This document shows positions 26,858 to 36,600 of a stretch of DNA of 64,000 bases, piece after piece; positions within the stretch are counted from its first letter, which is position 1; each line of letters starts with the position of its first letter. The stretch spans positions 62,001 to 126,000 of the forward strand of contig DLHJ01000013.1 of the NCBI GenBank assembly GCA_002483145.1, read 5' to 3'. Both the position numbers and the translations under genes were made by a program. The DNA is from Cellvibrio sp. UBA7671 (GTDB taxonomy: Bacteria; Pseudomonadota; Gammaproteobacteria; Pseudomonadales; Cellvibrionaceae). The notes beneath the pieces are model-generated. The model worked only from the letters and a program-made list of their open reading frames with translations. It did no database searches and was not told the DNA's origin.

Positions 26858-26950
26858 TCGAATTTTTAGTGCAATTGCATTTGCTCTATCCCATCGTTTA
26901 ATTGCCGTCGGGCGCGTAGCATTAACATCACTAGTTAATGCGACCTGATT

Positions 26951-28159
26951 ATGACTAAAGAATCCCATCCGTTTTTAATTGTGCTGCTCGCGGCGGTGAT
27001 TGCCACTACACCGTTGGCGGTGGATATGTATTTGCCCGCGATGCCCGATATTGCACACGACCTAAATGCCCATATTGGCGGTGTGCAGCAATCGCTCAGT
27101 ATTTTTCTCGCTGCCTACGGTGTGGGTATGCTGTTGTTTGGCCCACTTGCCGATTCACTCGGGCGCAGACCCTTGGCGATTTTTGGCCTGACCGGTTTTA
27201 CCCTCTGCAGTATCGCGCTAGCGTTTGTCGATAACATCAACCACTTTTTATTCTTGCGTGCACTGCAAGCATTTTGCGGCGCTGCGGCGACGGTGGTAGT
27301 GCCCGGTCTGGTGCGGCATTTGTATCAGGAGCACACCGCTAAAGGCATGTCCTATTTATCGATGATAATGATGCTCGCGCCCCTGCTCGCACCGAGCATA
27401 GGTAGCGCAATATTGTGGGTGAGCGAGTGGCGCAGTATTTTTGTAGTACTGGCAATTTATGGTGCATTGATCTTTGCATTGGTGTGGAAGTGGTTGCCAG
27501 AAATTGGCAAGCCTGTTAACGATCAACCCAAAGCGGCAGGAAATTTTTTTAGCGGTTACAAAATTGTATTTTCCAACTCACTCGCACGACCGCTGATTGT
27601 GAGCATGATGTTTGGCTCTTTTGCTTTTTTTTGTTTTATCACTGCCGTATCCTTTATCTATATCAATTATTTTGGCGTGAGCGAACAAGTATTCAGTGTG
27701 TTGTTCGGTGCAAATGTCATCTGTTTGATTTTTGCAAACTTTATTAATAGCCGTTTGGTGACACGTCTTGGCTCGCTACGGATGCTGCGTACCGGCGTTG
27801 TGCTTGCTCTTGTCAGCGCTCTCTTGCTCTGCGTTTTTAATTTTCTGGGATTGAATATCTGGTTCAGTGTATTCAGTATTGCACCACTGATGGCAGGCCT
27901 TACGTTGATATCGACCAATACTGATGCACTGGTATTAATGAAATTCCCGCACAACTCAGGCACCGCAACAGCAGTAATGGGAACCTTGCGTTTTGGTAGT
28001 GGTGCCTTTGCTGGACCATTGCTTGCCTTTTTCTATACAGGTAATGCCATTCCGTTTTCACTGCTGATGCTAACCGGTGTAATAGGCGTTATTATCTGCC
28101 AGCTGTGGTTTGCCTATAGCGACAAACAGATTGCAGCAATTAAAAATAGCGTAGAATAG
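26951..28159 (+). CDS. Bcr/CflA family multidrug efflux MFS transporter
   Basis: The 402-residue, 12-helix major facilitator has the DHA1 motif DMYLPAMPDI in helix 1 and motif A GPLADSLGRRP between helices 2 and 3. Motif C-like glycines (APLLAPSIGSAIL) mark it as an antiporter. It would export drugs or small metabolites with H+. It is followed 27 bp later by a VF530-type gene, so the two are probably one transcript. Confidence 0.92.
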   Translation: MTKESHPFLIVLLAAVIATTPLAVDMYLPAMPDIAHDLNAHIGGVQQSLSIFLAAYGVGMLLFGPLADSLGRRPLAIFGLTGFTLCSIALAFVDNINHFLFLRALQAFCGAAATVVVPGLVRHLYQEHTAKGMSYLSMIMMLAPLLAPSIGSAILWVSEWRSIFVVLAIYGALIFALVWKWLPEIGKPVNDQPKAAGNFFSGYKIVFSNSLARPLIVSMMFGSFAFFCFITAVSFIYINYFGVSEQVFSVLFGANVICLIFANFINSRLVTRLGSLRMLRTGVVLALVSALLLCVFNFLGLNIWFSVFSIAPLMAGLTLISTNTDALVLMKFPHNSGTATAVMGTLRFGSGAFAGPLLAFFYTGNAIPFSLLMLTGVIGVIICQLWFAYSDKQIAAIKNSVE

Positions 28160-28186
28160 TGGATTCAATTCCTGCGGGATAAAACT

Positions 28187-28411
28187 ATGACCGAACAAAA
28201 AAATAATCCGCTCCACGGCCTTACATTGGAAACCATTGTAAGGCGTCTCGCCGACCACTACGGCTGGGAAGCACTGGGTAAACAGATTAGTATTCGCTGT
28301 TTTCAAGCTGACCCGAGTGTGAAATCAAGTTTGAAATTTTTGCGCAAAACGCCTTGGGCGCGCGAAAAAGTGGAACAGCTTTATTTAAATACCCAATTCC
28401 CCAATCAGTAA
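28187..28411 (+). CDS. VF530 family (DUF2132) DNA-binding-like protein
   Basis: The 74-residue protein has the family signature [13 protein letters not shown] near the start and [28 protein letters not shown]530-type proteins have a helical fold proposed to bind DNA; the role is unknown. It ends 8 bp before the convergent CheX-like gene. Confidence 0.88.
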   Translation: MTEQKNNPLHGLTLETIVRRLADHYGWEALGKQISIRCFQADPSVKSSLKFLRKTPWAREKVEQLYLNTQFPNQ

Positions 28412-28418
28412 TCCAGCA

Positions 28419-28868
28419 TTATTGCTCCAGACAAATGACTACCGCCGCGTGATAAGCCTTCCAGTAAACCGGAATGACATAAGAGCGCATTTGTGACGGC
28501 AGATGGATCTGGTTGGGAGCACCTTCGATCATCACCGGTACCGAAATCATAAACTCGTGGCCAAAGCGGCTGCGGGCGTTGCCTGAAATGGTATTGGCTA
28601 CTTCGCCCACCAAATCAAAAATATGTTCGTTGCTGGTATCCAACTCGCCAATGCTGAGCAATAAATGCTTGAGCAAAATGCGTGGTGCAGTGAAATACAC
28701 ACAGCCACGATAGGGGCCGGAAATACCAATAATCCCGGTCACATCATAAGCAGCAGGATTATTATTTTCGACCAGATAAGGTGTACCGACTTTTACATCT
28801 TTGTCATTCGTGTGATGAAAATAGCGCACTACGCCATCGATAAATACTTGCAAAGTTTCTTGTGACAT
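28419..28868 (-). CDS. CheX-like chemotaxis phosphatase (DUF3334/CheX)
   Basis: The 149-residue protein has an alpha-beta CheC/CheX fold with the E-x2-N active-site motif in DLVGEVANTISGNAR (about residues 85-99), the residues that dephosphorylate CheY-P in CheX. It is the third gene of a compact set with a CheY-like receiver and a CheA-like kinase, so it is probably the module's phosphatase. Enzyme activity is inferred from the motif. Confidence 0.8.
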   Translation of the reverse strand: MSQETLQVFIDGVVRYFHHTNDKDVKVGTPYLVENNNPAAYDVTGIIGISGPYRGCVYFTAPRILLKHLLLSIGELDTSNEHIFDLVGEVANTISGNARSRFGHEFMISVPVMIEGAPNQIHLPSQMRSYVIPVYWKAYHAAVVICLEQ

Positions 28869-28877
28869 GGGTCGGCC

Positions 28878-29240
28878 TTAATCTTCTGTGAGTTCGGTGA
28901 GCGCTTCCAGCAGTTGATCATCCGTAAAGGGTTTGCATAAAAAGCCGCGCGCACCTTTTTTCAGTGCATCAATTCCTGTGGCTTTATCCGATAAAGCAGA
29001 AATCACTAAAATTCGTAATCCGGAATCCATTGCCATCAATTGCTGGATGCAGGCAATTCCATCCATTTCCGGCATGGTCAAATCCATAGTGACCACTTGC
29101 GGGCGTGTCTGTTTAAATAATTCGAGTGCTTCAGCGCCGTTGGCTGCAGCGGCAACTACACGAAATTTATCCGAGTCATTACAGCGTTCAATTTTGCGGC
29201 GGATGATATTGGAATCATCCACAATCATCAGTGACAGCAT
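28878..29240 (-). CDS. Single-domain CheY-like response regulator
   Basis: The 120-residue receiver has the acidic pair VDDSN, phospho-acceptor Asp in VTMDLTMPEMDG, Ser/Thr in VISALSDK and Lys in LCKPFTDDQ. It has no output domain. ATG at 29240 is preceded by AAGGAAAA. It lies between a CheA-like kinase (20 bp) and a CheX-like phosphatase (9 bp), so it is the shuttle of that module. Confidence 0.93.
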   Translation of the reverse strand: MLSLMIVDDSNIIRRKIERCNDSDKFRVVAAAANGAEALELFKQTRPQVVTMDLTMPEMDGIACIQQLMAMDSGLRILVISALSDKATGIDALKKGARGFLCKPFTDDQLLEALTELTED

Positions 29241-29259
29241 GGTATTTTCCTTATCGATA

Positions 29260-31440
29260 TCAGGCGGCAATTTCTTCGCTGCTATTGGTGTGCACTATCG
29301 GCAGAGTGATGACAAAACGACAGTGGCGCCCGCTGCGGCTGGACACACTGATTTTGCCACGCTGTGCGAGCACATGATTCATGACGGCTTCCATACCCAC
29401 ACCGCGACCGGCATCTTTGTTGACCTCTGCAGCGGTGCTAAACCCATCATGAAAAATCAAACCAAGCAAATGTTTATTAGTCCATGATTCAATTTCGTCT
29501 TCCGGCCATTTTCCTGAGCTGAGCGCTTTGGAGCGAATCGCGTCATAGTCAAGACCCTGACCATCATCCATCACGGTCAATTCCATTTCGGTTTCAGATA
29601 CTTTAGCAAGGCGTAAATCGATACGACCAACGATGGGTTTTTCACTGAGTTCTCTATCGCGCGGTGTTTCAATTCCATGCACAACTGCATTGCGGAGCAG
29701 TTGGATACAAATATCTTTTAGCTTTTTTTGATACTCGCTATCCAAATCAATCTCGCTGAGACCACTGGCGACCAACTTGACCATCTTGCCATTGCGCATT
29801 GCAATGTTTTGCACAAAATCCTCAAGCTGCTCCCAGCCATCGCTGCGGCGGCTACCAGTAACTTGTTTATTGTTCACCGGGCGCGGGCTGTTGCTACTCA
29901 CTACTGCAAACTGGCCGAGTTTTTCGGTGAGGTGTTCAACTTGCTGGGTGTAGCTGATCAAACTTTCAAGTTGCACCGTTAAGCCGAGATAATCATTGCC
30001 ACTCAAATCGCGCTTGTCGCGCAGCAGCGCAAGAGTGTCTTCCATCTTGTGGGCGGCAGTTTCAAAAAAGTCCAGTTTGAGCGATGCAGCCTCACCTTTG
30101 AAGTTGTGGATTTCACGAAAGATGCTGGTGGCTTTATCGCGCACTGCCTGGGAGGTTTTGGCGGGTTGGCGTAAAATATTATTCACGCGGTTGAAACAAT
30201 TGAAGCTATTGGCGATAAACTCTTTCAACAAACCCGGATGGGTATGCAACAGCCCGGTGATCATTTCCAGTTGTGATTCATTGTGTTTGCGGCTTTCATT
30301 GAGTGCGCGTTCCAATTTGACCTGTTCGGTAATGTCCAGCACCGTAACCAATACATGGGAAATTTTCTGCGCTCCATCGTCATCTTTTTGGTAGGCGCGC
30401 GCAAAGCTGAATTGCAAATGCTTGGTGAGGAAGCCGCCATTGCTCTGCGCGATGTTCACTTCAACCAAACTGAGCGGGTTTAGATCACCGATCAATTTTT
30501 CTTTCACTTTTGGGTCAAACAATAACTCAATAAATCCACGCGCGGTTTCCGCGTCTTTTTCGCTGACAATATTTTCCAGCAATGCCTGGAACGATTTTCC
30601 CGCAAACTCCTGTGGCCCCAGTACATCAACCAAGCGTGCCGAATGCTGCTCACCCAGAATTAAATCTTTATCAATCAAAAACAGACCTTCGTTAACCGTT
30701 TCCAGAATTTCCGTAGTCTCGCGGCGAGCTTTTTCAATGACTTTATCGCTATCACGCAATTGCCGCACAAAGTGAAACATAATAAACAGGAAGTTGATAA
30801 TCGCGAGGCTGATGCCCACTGTTTGAATTATCCGCAAGCGCGTCGCCTTGGACGCTGCCACCTGTTCAAGGCTGACCGTCAAATCATTCATGGAGCTGAG
30901 CATCGCCAAATTATGCGTGCGCGCCATAGTCACTGCAGCAACTAAAGAAGATTCATAGGGAAGATTGTTCTGTACGTCGGTCGTTAACTGTTCGACGGCA
31001 CTTTTATAAGGCTGCCACAGCAAGAGAGTATTTTGCAGTGAGTCTTTACCCAAACGATTGGTAACTGGCTCCAGTGTTACCACCTCTTTACCGGCACCGC
31101 GCACCACGCCGCCATTGATAAAACCGTTGAGTGTTTCATCAAACAACCCTTTACTCAATTGCAGTTCATCAAATGCTGTTTTGAAACCTGCAGGGTCATC
31201 GCGCGATGCATCCAATACAAATAATGTTTTCGCCATACGTTGCGACAACATACGTTGACGGCCAGCCAGGTTCACACCTACTGCATCATCGGCAATTTCA
31301 AAGGAGACATAAAAATTGAAGAGCAATACAGATGCGTCAAGCAACAAAAATAACGCAACGGAGATAATAATGCCTTTGTATTTTCCAAAATCAAATCGCG
31401 GCTTGTGTTGACTATCGATATTCTGCGACATCTGGTTCAC
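29260..31440 (-). CDS. CheA-like membrane histidine kinase with PilJ-type sensor, PAS and HPt
   Basis: The 726-residue protein has a membrane helix (22-44), a type IV pili methyl-accepting-like sensor domain (about 45-200, NLAGRQRMLSQRMAK), a second helix (205-224), a PAS domain (about 240-372), an HPt-like segment with phospho-His H445 in FREIHNFKGEAAS and an HATPase domain (about 560-715, LRNAVVHGIE, DDGQGLDYD, GRGVGMEAV). No CheW or P2 domain is seen. It should autophosphorylate on the HPt His and pass phosphate to the adjacent receiver. The sensor suggests nitrate or an amphipathic ligand, as in related domains. Confidence 0.9.
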   Translation of the reverse strand: MNQMSQNIDSQHKPRFDFGKYKGIIISVALFLLLDASVLLFNFYVSFEIADDAVGVNLAGRQRMLSQRMAKTLFVLDASRDDPAGFKTAFDELQLSKGLFDETLNGFINGGVVRGAGKEVVTLEPVTNRLGKDSLQNTLLLWQPYKSAVEQLTTDVQNNLPYESSLVAAVTMARTHNLAMLSSMNDLTVSLEQVAASKATRLRIIQTVGISLAIINFLFIMFHFVRQLRDSDKVIEKARRETTEILETVNEGLFLIDKDLILGEQHSARLVDVLGPQEFAGKSFQALLENIVSEKDAETARGFIELLFDPKVKEKLIGDLNPLSLVEVNIAQSNGGFLTKHLQFSFARAYQKDDDGAQKISHVLVTVLDITEQVKLERALNESRKHNESQLEMITGLLHTHPGLLKEFIANSFNCFNRVNNILRQPAKTSQAVRDKATSIFREIHNFKGEAASLKLDFFETAAHKMEDTLALLRDKRDLSGNDYLGLTVQLESLISYTQQVEHLTEKLGQFAVVSSNSPRPVNNKQVTGSRRSDGWEQLEDFVQNIAMRNGKMVKLVASGLSEIDLDSEYQKKLKDICIQLLRNAVVHGIETPRDRELSEKPIVGRIDLRLAKVSETEMELTVMDDGQGLDYDAIRSKALSSGKWPEDEIESWTNKHLLGLIFHDGFSTAAEVNKDAGRGVGMEAVMNHVLAQRGKISVSSRSGRHCRFVITLPIVHTNSSEEIAA

Positions 31441-31757
31441 CTATCACCATTAAATGAGTGCAGTTGCATACAACTGCAAGGCGTTCCATTTTGCCCCGAC
31501 AACTCCAACGTTCAGTGCCATCTTTCACTGTGTAGGAGCCTTAGCGAAACTTATGCCAAGTAATTTTTTAATGGTGAGATTGCGTCCAGGCAAAGAATTG
31601 GAGCGGATCAGACAGGTAGCGGAGGTAGTGGCCGCCCTTTTTTGGCGCTTAAATTTGTTTGTGCTACAAAAAGCATCCAAGTTGCAATCAGCTGGCGATA
31701 CCTAATTGGTGCAGCTGTGAAGTGGTATGCGCACATTTGGCGCCTCGATGGGTTGGG
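31441..31757. other. 317-bp gap between kinase and ABC exporter genes
   Basis: An 8-bp inverted repeat with 4-nt spacer (TGCAGTTG, 31459-31466; CAACTGCA, 31471-31478) sits just upstream of the kinase start and could be an operator. A plus-strand open frame at 31454-31705 has no family likeness or ribosome binding site. Nothing else is evident. Confidence 0.5.
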
Positions 31758-33566
31758 TTACTGATCTTGAAGCTGCATCGCCCACATCTGCGCATATTTC
31801 CCCTGCTGCGCCAACAATTCAGCGTGTGTGCCCTGCTCAACAACGGCGCCGGCATCCAACACAATAATCTGGTCAGCATCTACCACCGTCGATAACCTGT
31901 GAGCAATCACGAGGGTGGTGTGGCCGCTGGCCACTTCATGCATAGCCGCAAGAATCGCCGCCTCGGAATTGGAATCCAGTGCGCTGGTGGCTTCATCAAA
32001 AATTAAAATTGGCGAGCCTTTTAATAATACCCGCGCAATCGCGATGCGCTGTTTTTCACCTCCTGATACTTTTAATCCCCGCTCGCCGACCAAGGTTTTA
32101 TCGCCCTGCGGCAAACTGTTTATAAAGTTTTCCAGATGCGCCATTTTAATTGCGCGGTCAATCTGTTCTTCGCTCGCCTGCGGATTACCATAGGCAATAT
32201 TCTCGCGGATGCTGGTATTAAACAGCACTGTATCTTGAGGCACTATGGCGATGGCACGGCGTAAACTCTCCAGCGTGACATGGCGAATATCTTGCCCGTC
32301 GATCTCGATGCTGCCGGAGTTGATATCGTAAAAGCGGTAAAGCAAACGCGAGAGGGTACTTTTACCCGCGCCAGAGGAGCCAACAATCGCCACCTTGGTG
32401 CCCGCCGGAATCTGCAAATTAAAGTGTTTGAGAATCGGGCGCTCGGCGTGATAACCAAAATCCACTTGCTGGAAATGGATTGCTCCTTTGCTGACTTGCA
32501 GTGGCTGCGCTTCAGCGCTATTGCTAATGGACGGACTACGTTTTAACAGCGCCAGCATATTTTCCAGATCGGTCAGGGAGCGGCGGATTTCGCGGTAGAC
32601 AAAACCGAGGAAGTTGAGCGGGATAAATAATTGGATCATATAGGCGTTGATCATCGCCAAATCACCTAGCGTCATTTCCTTGTCGATCACACTCTGCGCG
32701 GCCATCCACATCATCGCAGTCATCGCCAGCGCGATAATCAATGCCTGCCCGGAGTTGAGTGCCAGCAGCGACATGCGATTTTTTAATTTCGCTGTTTCCC
32801 AGTTAGCGAGAAATTTATCGTAGGTTTCGGCTTCGAATTGTTCGTTGTTAAAATATTTTACCGTTTCATAGTTGAGCAGTGAATCAATCGCGCGGGTGCT
32901 GGTGGATGAATCAGCCTGATTCGCCTCGCGCACAAATTTATTGCGCCACTCGGTCGTGTAAATCGTAAACACTACATAAATCGCAACAGCAACCAAGGTT
33001 ATGACCGCGTACCAAATCGAAAAGGCTGCGGCAAAAATAATCGCCACCATTAAGATTTCAAATAAGGTAGGAACAATATTGAACATCAAAAAACGCATCA
33101 AAAAACTGATGCCATTGGTCCCGCGCTCTATATCGCGGCTGATACCGCCGGTCGCGCGGTCAAGATGAAATGCCAGTTCGAGCGAGTGCAAATGGTTGAA
33201 CACGCGCAAACCGATTTTACGCATGGCATGTTCAGTGACGCGGCTGAATAATGCATCGCGCACCTCACCAAAAAAAACGCTACCAAAACGCAGCGCACCG
33301 TAAAACAGTATAAAAAAAGCAGGCAGCGCCAATTCCGGGGCGATGCTGCGATCTACGCCATCAATAATATGTTTAAGTGCCCAAGGCATCACCAGGGTTG
33401 CGCCCTTGGCGGCGAGCAGCGCCACCACAGCAAGAATCACCCGCCCTTTAAAGTCCCACAGATAGGGCAGCAAATAGGCCATGCTCTGGCGCAAATTCAC
33501 TTTGGCATCAGTGCGTGCTTCTTGATTGGGATGGGCGGACAAACCGGACGAATGCATGCCGTGCAT
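31758..33566 (-). CDS. ABC exporter half-transporter, Atm1/HMT1-like
   Basis: The 602-residue protein has an ABC transmembrane domain (about 40-330) with the Atm1-family segment SRDIERGTNGISFLMRF and NYETVKYFNNEQFE, followed by an ATPase (Walker A GSSGAGKST, signature VSGGEKQRIAIARV, Walker B ILIFDEATSALD, H-loop IAHRLST). Atm1-type exporters move glutathione derivatives or metal-thiol complexes out of the cytoplasm. It is a single gene, 37 bp upstream of the sensor-kinase stop. Confidence 0.93.
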   Translation of the reverse strand: MHGMHSSGLSAHPNQEARTDAKVNLRQSMAYLLPYLWDFKGRVILAVVALLAAKGATLVMPWALKHIIDGVDRSIAPELALPAFFILFYGALRFGSVFFGEVRDALFSRVTEHAMRKIGLRVFNHLHSLELAFHLDRATGGISRDIERGTNGISFLMRFLMFNIVPTLFEILMVAIIFAAAFSIWYAVITLVAVAIYVVFTIYTTEWRNKFVREANQADSSTSTRAIDSLLNYETVKYFNNEQFEAETYDKFLANWETAKLKNRMSLLALNSGQALIIALAMTAMMWMAAQSVIDKEMTLGDLAMINAYMIQLFIPLNFLGFVYREIRRSLTDLENMLALLKRSPSISNSAEAQPLQVSKGAIHFQQVDFGYHAERPILKHFNLQIPAGTKVAIVGSSGAGKSTLSRLLYRFYDINSGSIEIDGQDIRHVTLESLRRAIAIVPQDTVLFNTSIRENIAYGNPQASEEQIDRAIKMAHLENFINSLPQGDKTLVGERGLKVSGGEKQRIAIARVLLKGSPILIFDEATSALDSNSEAAILAAMHEVASGHTTLVIAHRLSTVVDADQIIVLDAGAVVEQGTHAELLAQQGKYAQMWAMQLQDQ

Positions 33567-33603
33567 AAAATATTCTTCAGTGAGGAAGGATCAGTGGAGT
33601 GGC

Positions 33604-34935
33604 TCAGGAGTTGGGGGCAGGCAAGCGGATTACAACCTGCAATCCACCGAATGGACTCTCATGCAAGCCCAGCTCGCCTTTGCAGTGTTCCACTATATCG
33701 CGCACTATGCCCAAGCCCAAACCGTGACCTTGTATCTGTTCGTCAATACGCGCGCCGCGATTTAATACCTGGGTGCGCAGCTCCGGTGCTATGCCGGGAC
33801 CATCATCATCAATGGTCAGAATAAAATGATTGTTGTCCTGGGTGATATTGAGCGCGACTTTTTGCTGCGCCCATTTACAGGCGTTATCGAGCAGATTGCC
33901 GAGCAATTCCAGCATATCCTGCCGATCCCAAGGCAAGCGCAAGTTATCCGCGGCTGACCAGGTAATTGTTAAATTGCGGCCGTGAATTTGTGCGAGCGTT
34001 CCCACTAAATCTGGCAGCTCTGTCGCGCAGACAAAATAAGCGCCAGGCAAGGCCTCACCGGCAAGGCGCGCGCGCCCCAACTCGCGGCTGATGCGCTCTT
34101 GCATATGCGTAAGTTGGTTGCGCAAATTATCGCGCAGTTCTTGGTGGCTATTTAATTCCTGGCGATTAGCGAGACTGAATAAAATCGCAAGCGGTGTTTT
34201 TAATGCGTGGCCGAGATTACCCAGTGCATTGCGCGAGCGGGTGAGATTATCTTCGGTGTGGTGTAACAGGTGATTGATTTGTTGCACCAATGGCTGTAAT
34301 TCCTGCGGCACTTGTGCATCCAGTTGCGCACGCTGCCCTTGTTGCAACTGTGCAATCTGCGTGCGCACTTGCTCTAACGGTTGCAGCGCGCGCGCAACTA
34401 AATAGCGCTGCAACAACACCAATAGTAGTAATGCGCCCAAGCCAATACCGCCACCAATCCATTGTACGCGGCGAAAGCTATCGAGCATGGGTGTGTAATC
34501 CTGCGCGACTACAATCAAAATATTTTTACCAAAGCGGCGATAATCGGCGCGTACAATTAATAATTGCTGCGCCTGCGGGCCATCAACCAGTTCCTGCATC
34601 AAGCCTTGTTGTGCAGGTTCTGGCAGTGAAAAATCCCACGACGAGCGCGAGCGCCACTGCTGCTCATCCAAATCAATACAAAAATAATGGCCCGAGAAAG
34701 GGCGATGATAAGCGGCGGAAACATGCTGCTGGTTCAGCTCAATGCCATTGGCACCACGCGCCAGTGCCGCGACTAATAATTCCGCCTCATCCTGTAAATG
34801 ATTTTCCAGATAGCGACGCAGGCCTTGGTCAAATAACCACAGGCTCATCTGCGCGAGCACTAGCCCCACCAGAATCAGCACCGCAATTAAACTGATGCTC
34901 AGCCGCTGCTGGATGGAATTCAGCGCGCGCATCAT
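33604..34935 (-). CDS. PhoQ/QseC-like sensor histidine kinase
   Basis: The 443-residue protein has an N-terminal helix (about 10-33), a periplasmic sensor (about 34-165), a second helix (about 166-186), HAMP and a kinase core with H box [15 protein letters not shown] box [12 protein letters not shown] and G boxes DDGPGIA and GHGLGLGIV. The GHALKTP box is typical of PhoQ-type kinases. The start overlaps the regulator stop by 4 bp. The signal may be Mg2+, peptides or pH as in relatives; that is inference. Confidence 0.92.
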   Translation of the reverse strand: MMRALNSIQQRLSISLIAVLILVGLVLAQMSLWLFDQGLRRYLENHLQDEAELLVAALARGANGIELNQQHVSAAYHRPFSGHYFCIDLDEQQWRSRSSWDFSLPEPAQQGLMQELVDGPQAQQLLIVRADYRRFGKNILIVVAQDYTPMLDSFRRVQWIGGGIGLGALLLLVLLQRYLVARALQPLEQVRTQIAQLQQGQRAQLDAQVPQELQPLVQQINHLLHHTEDNLTRSRNALGNLGHALKTPLAILFSLANRQELNSHQELRDNLRNQLTHMQERISRELGRARLAGEALPGAYFVCATELPDLVGTLAQIHGRNLTITWSAADNLRLPWDRQDMLELLGNLLDNACKWAQQKVALNITQDNNHFILTIDDDGPGIAPELRTQVLNRGARIDEQIQGHGLGLGIVRDIVEHCKGELGLHESPFGGLQVVIRLPAPNS

Positions 34936-35603
34936 GGACTATCGATACCAATAAAACGATAGCCCTGGCCGCGCTTGGTTTCGATGGCGCTTTTACCCAG
35001 TTTGCTGCGCAAGTGATTAACATGTACTTCAATTACATTGGAGTCGCGTTCACTTTCGCCGTCGTAAAGGTGGTCGTTGAGTTGGCTTTTGGAAATGATT
35101 TTTCCACAGTGCAACATAAAATAACGCAGCAAACTAAATTCGGCGGCGGTTAATTCAATTTGTTCGCCCTGTTTAATCACGGTTTGATGGGCTTCATCTA
35201 GTTGCAATCCCGCCACATCCAATTGCGGTTGATTGACTTGGCCGTGGGCGCGACGCAAGAGCGCCTGGATGCGTAATTGCAGTTCTTCCGGATGAAAAGG
35301 TTTAGTGAGGTAATCATCGGCACCGGCTTTTAAACCATCGATGCGCTCTGCCCAGTGGTCGCGCGCGGTAAGAATTAATACCGGGCGATTCATTCCCGTT
35401 GCACGCCACTCGCGCAAAATTTCCAAGCCGGATTTGCCGGGCAAACCTAAATCCAACAAAATTAAATCATAAGGTTCACTGGCGCCCTGGTAGAGCGCAT
35501 CGCGGCCATCGGCCAGCCAATCCACTGCATAACCGGCACGCTGTAAATCGGCGGTGAGTTCGTCAGCGAGGGCAACGTTATCTTCAACAATTAATAAACG
35601 CAT
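34932..35603 (-). CDS. PhoP/QseB-like response regulator
   Basis: The 223-residue OmpR-family regulator has a receiver (VEDN, Asp in [26 protein letters not shown]) and a winged-helix domain ending [13 protein letters not shown]. It overlaps the PepSY gene by 1 bp and the kinase by 4 bp, so all are co-translated. A tandem HTTAAD hexamer pair 67 bp upstream of the first PepSY gene is the probable self-recognised operator. Confidence 0.93.
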   Translation of the reverse strand: MRLLIVEDNVALADELTADLQRAGYAVDWLADGRDALYQGASEPYDLILLDLGLPGKSGLEILREWRATGMNRPVLILTARDHWAERIDGLKAGADDYLTKPFHPEELQLRIQALLRRAHGQVNQPQLDVAGLQLDEAHQTVIKQGEQIELTAAEFSLLRYFMLHCGKIISKSQLNDHLYDGESERDSNVIEVHVNHLRSKLGKSAIETKRGQGYRFIGIDSP

Positions 35604-35914
35604 TAATCGTCTTCCTCGTCTTTTAATAATTTTCCTGTGTGCGCATCAAATTCGAGTTCGCGCACTACGCCGTCGCGCGTCGCGAGTTCCACTTCATAAA
35701 TATAAATATCGTCGTCTTCTTCCAATTCTAGTTCGAGCAAACTGGCATGCGGGTGACGCTGTGCCACTAGTTCCAGTAATTTTTCCAATGGGATAATGCG
35801 TCCCTGCTCGCGCAGGCGCAGGGCTTCGTCTTGCGAAAGGTCGCGCGCGCTGACCCCAAGGGTGAGCGCGGCGAGAAAAACATACAGTGCGATACGCGTA
35901 ATGGTTTGCATCAA
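35603..35914 (-). CDS. PepSY-domain periplasmic protein (second copy)
   Basis: The 103-residue protein has a signal peptide (to about residue 23, VSARD) and one PepSY-like domain ending [18 protein letters not shown]. It is a diverged paralogue of the next gene upstream: both share A-R-DL-DEALxLR after the signal. It lies directly before the regulator, suggesting a periplasmic partner or feedback inhibitor of the kinase; that role is inference. Confidence 0.85.
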   Translation of the reverse strand: MMQTITRIALYVFLAALTLGVSARDLSQDEALRLREQGRIIPLEKLLELVAQRHPHASLLELELEEDDDIYIYEVELATRDGVVRELEFDAHTGKLLKDEEDD

Positions 35915-35948
35915 ATGCTATTCATGAATAGATCGATAAAAGGGGGAT

Positions 35949-36257
35949 TTAATCATCCTGATGGTTTTTGAGAATCTGGCCGTTAGTCGCATCCAACTCC
36001 AGATCCCACTCAACACCCTGTGCATCAACTACTTCCAGTTGATAAACATAGCGGCCCCATTCGTTTTCCAGCTCAGTTTCGCGGATTACACCACCGGGAT
36101 GTTGCGCCAGTGCCAGTTCGTTGAGTTTCTCAAACGATTGGATAGTACCAGAATCACGCAGTTTCAGCGCCTCATCCGGCCCAAGGTCACGCGCTTGTGC
36201 GCTAACGGCAAGGCTAATAAGGCTGGCGATTAATAAGTATTTATGGGTAGTTTTCAT
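35949..36257 (-). CDS. PepSY-domain periplasmic protein (first copy)
   Basis: The 102-residue protein has a signal peptide (to about residue 23, AQARD) and one PepSY-like domain with YVYQLEVVDAQGVEWDLELDATNGQIL. The start at 36257 follows CAGGAG. It leads a four-gene operon: PepSY, PepSY, response regulator, kinase. The tandem paralogues may bind a peptide or metal in the periplasm and report to the kinase; no direct evidence is in the sequence. Confidence 0.87.
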   Translation of the reverse strand: MKTTHKYLLIASLISLAVSAQARDLGPDEALKLRDSGTIQSFEKLNELALAQHPGGVIRETELENEWGRYVYQLEVVDAQGVEWDLELDATNGQILKNHQDD

Positions 36258-36323
36258 GGTAAAGCTCCTGCAGCGGTGAATGAATAAAGTGTGTTTCAAC
36301 GCTGATCAGATTAAATAGGTCCG

Positions 36324-36340
36324 CTTAAACCAAACTTAAT
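36324..36340 (-). promoter_or_regulatory. Tandem hexamer box (HTTAAD-N5-HTTAAD) before PepSY/two-component operon
   Basis: On the minus (coding) strand it reads ATTAAG-TTTGG-TTTAAG, an exact fit to the PmrA/QseB-type consensus of two HTTAAD hexamers spaced by 5. It lies 67 bp before the first PepSY start, a normal place for an autoregulatory OmpR-family site. Confidence 0.7.
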
Positions 36341-36393
36341 TTACCCCCGAGCTATTTAACAGGGCTGTGAGATAAGTGCATTGACGCCTAAAT

Positions 36394-36469
36394 CTAGCTT
36401 GTAGATACTGCGTGGGGTGCTATGCAATGGCCATAGCACCACTTTTACTCTGCAAGCCCTAGGGCTACG
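36394..36469. repeat. Degenerate relative of the phoB-phoR palindromic element
   Basis: It shares with the 19.8-kb element the pattern CTAGC-N9-CTGCG at the left end and CTAGGGCTACG at the right end, and has its own 9-bp stem (36416-36424 with 36432-36440). It lies in the 343-bp gap between the PepSY operon (36257) and the S9 peptidase gene (36601). Apart from this and the hexamer box, nothing else is seen in that gap. Confidence 0.45.
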
Positions 36470-36600
36470 AATACCCGGTAGTGATAAAGACCTGATGCAT
36501 CGTACACAGGGGGCAGGGAATTCAGGCTGTTTGATTTACAGGTGCAACTTTTCACTGGGTTGTAACCATAAATGAACGTGGAAATAAATATTAATTTTGA

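Noticed and set aside
31454-31705. Plus-strand frame with a basic helical segment (RPGKELERIRQ)
   Set aside because: There is no Shine-Dalgarno sequence and no family recognised; it fills a promoter gap between two leftward genes. Could be revisited if conserved.
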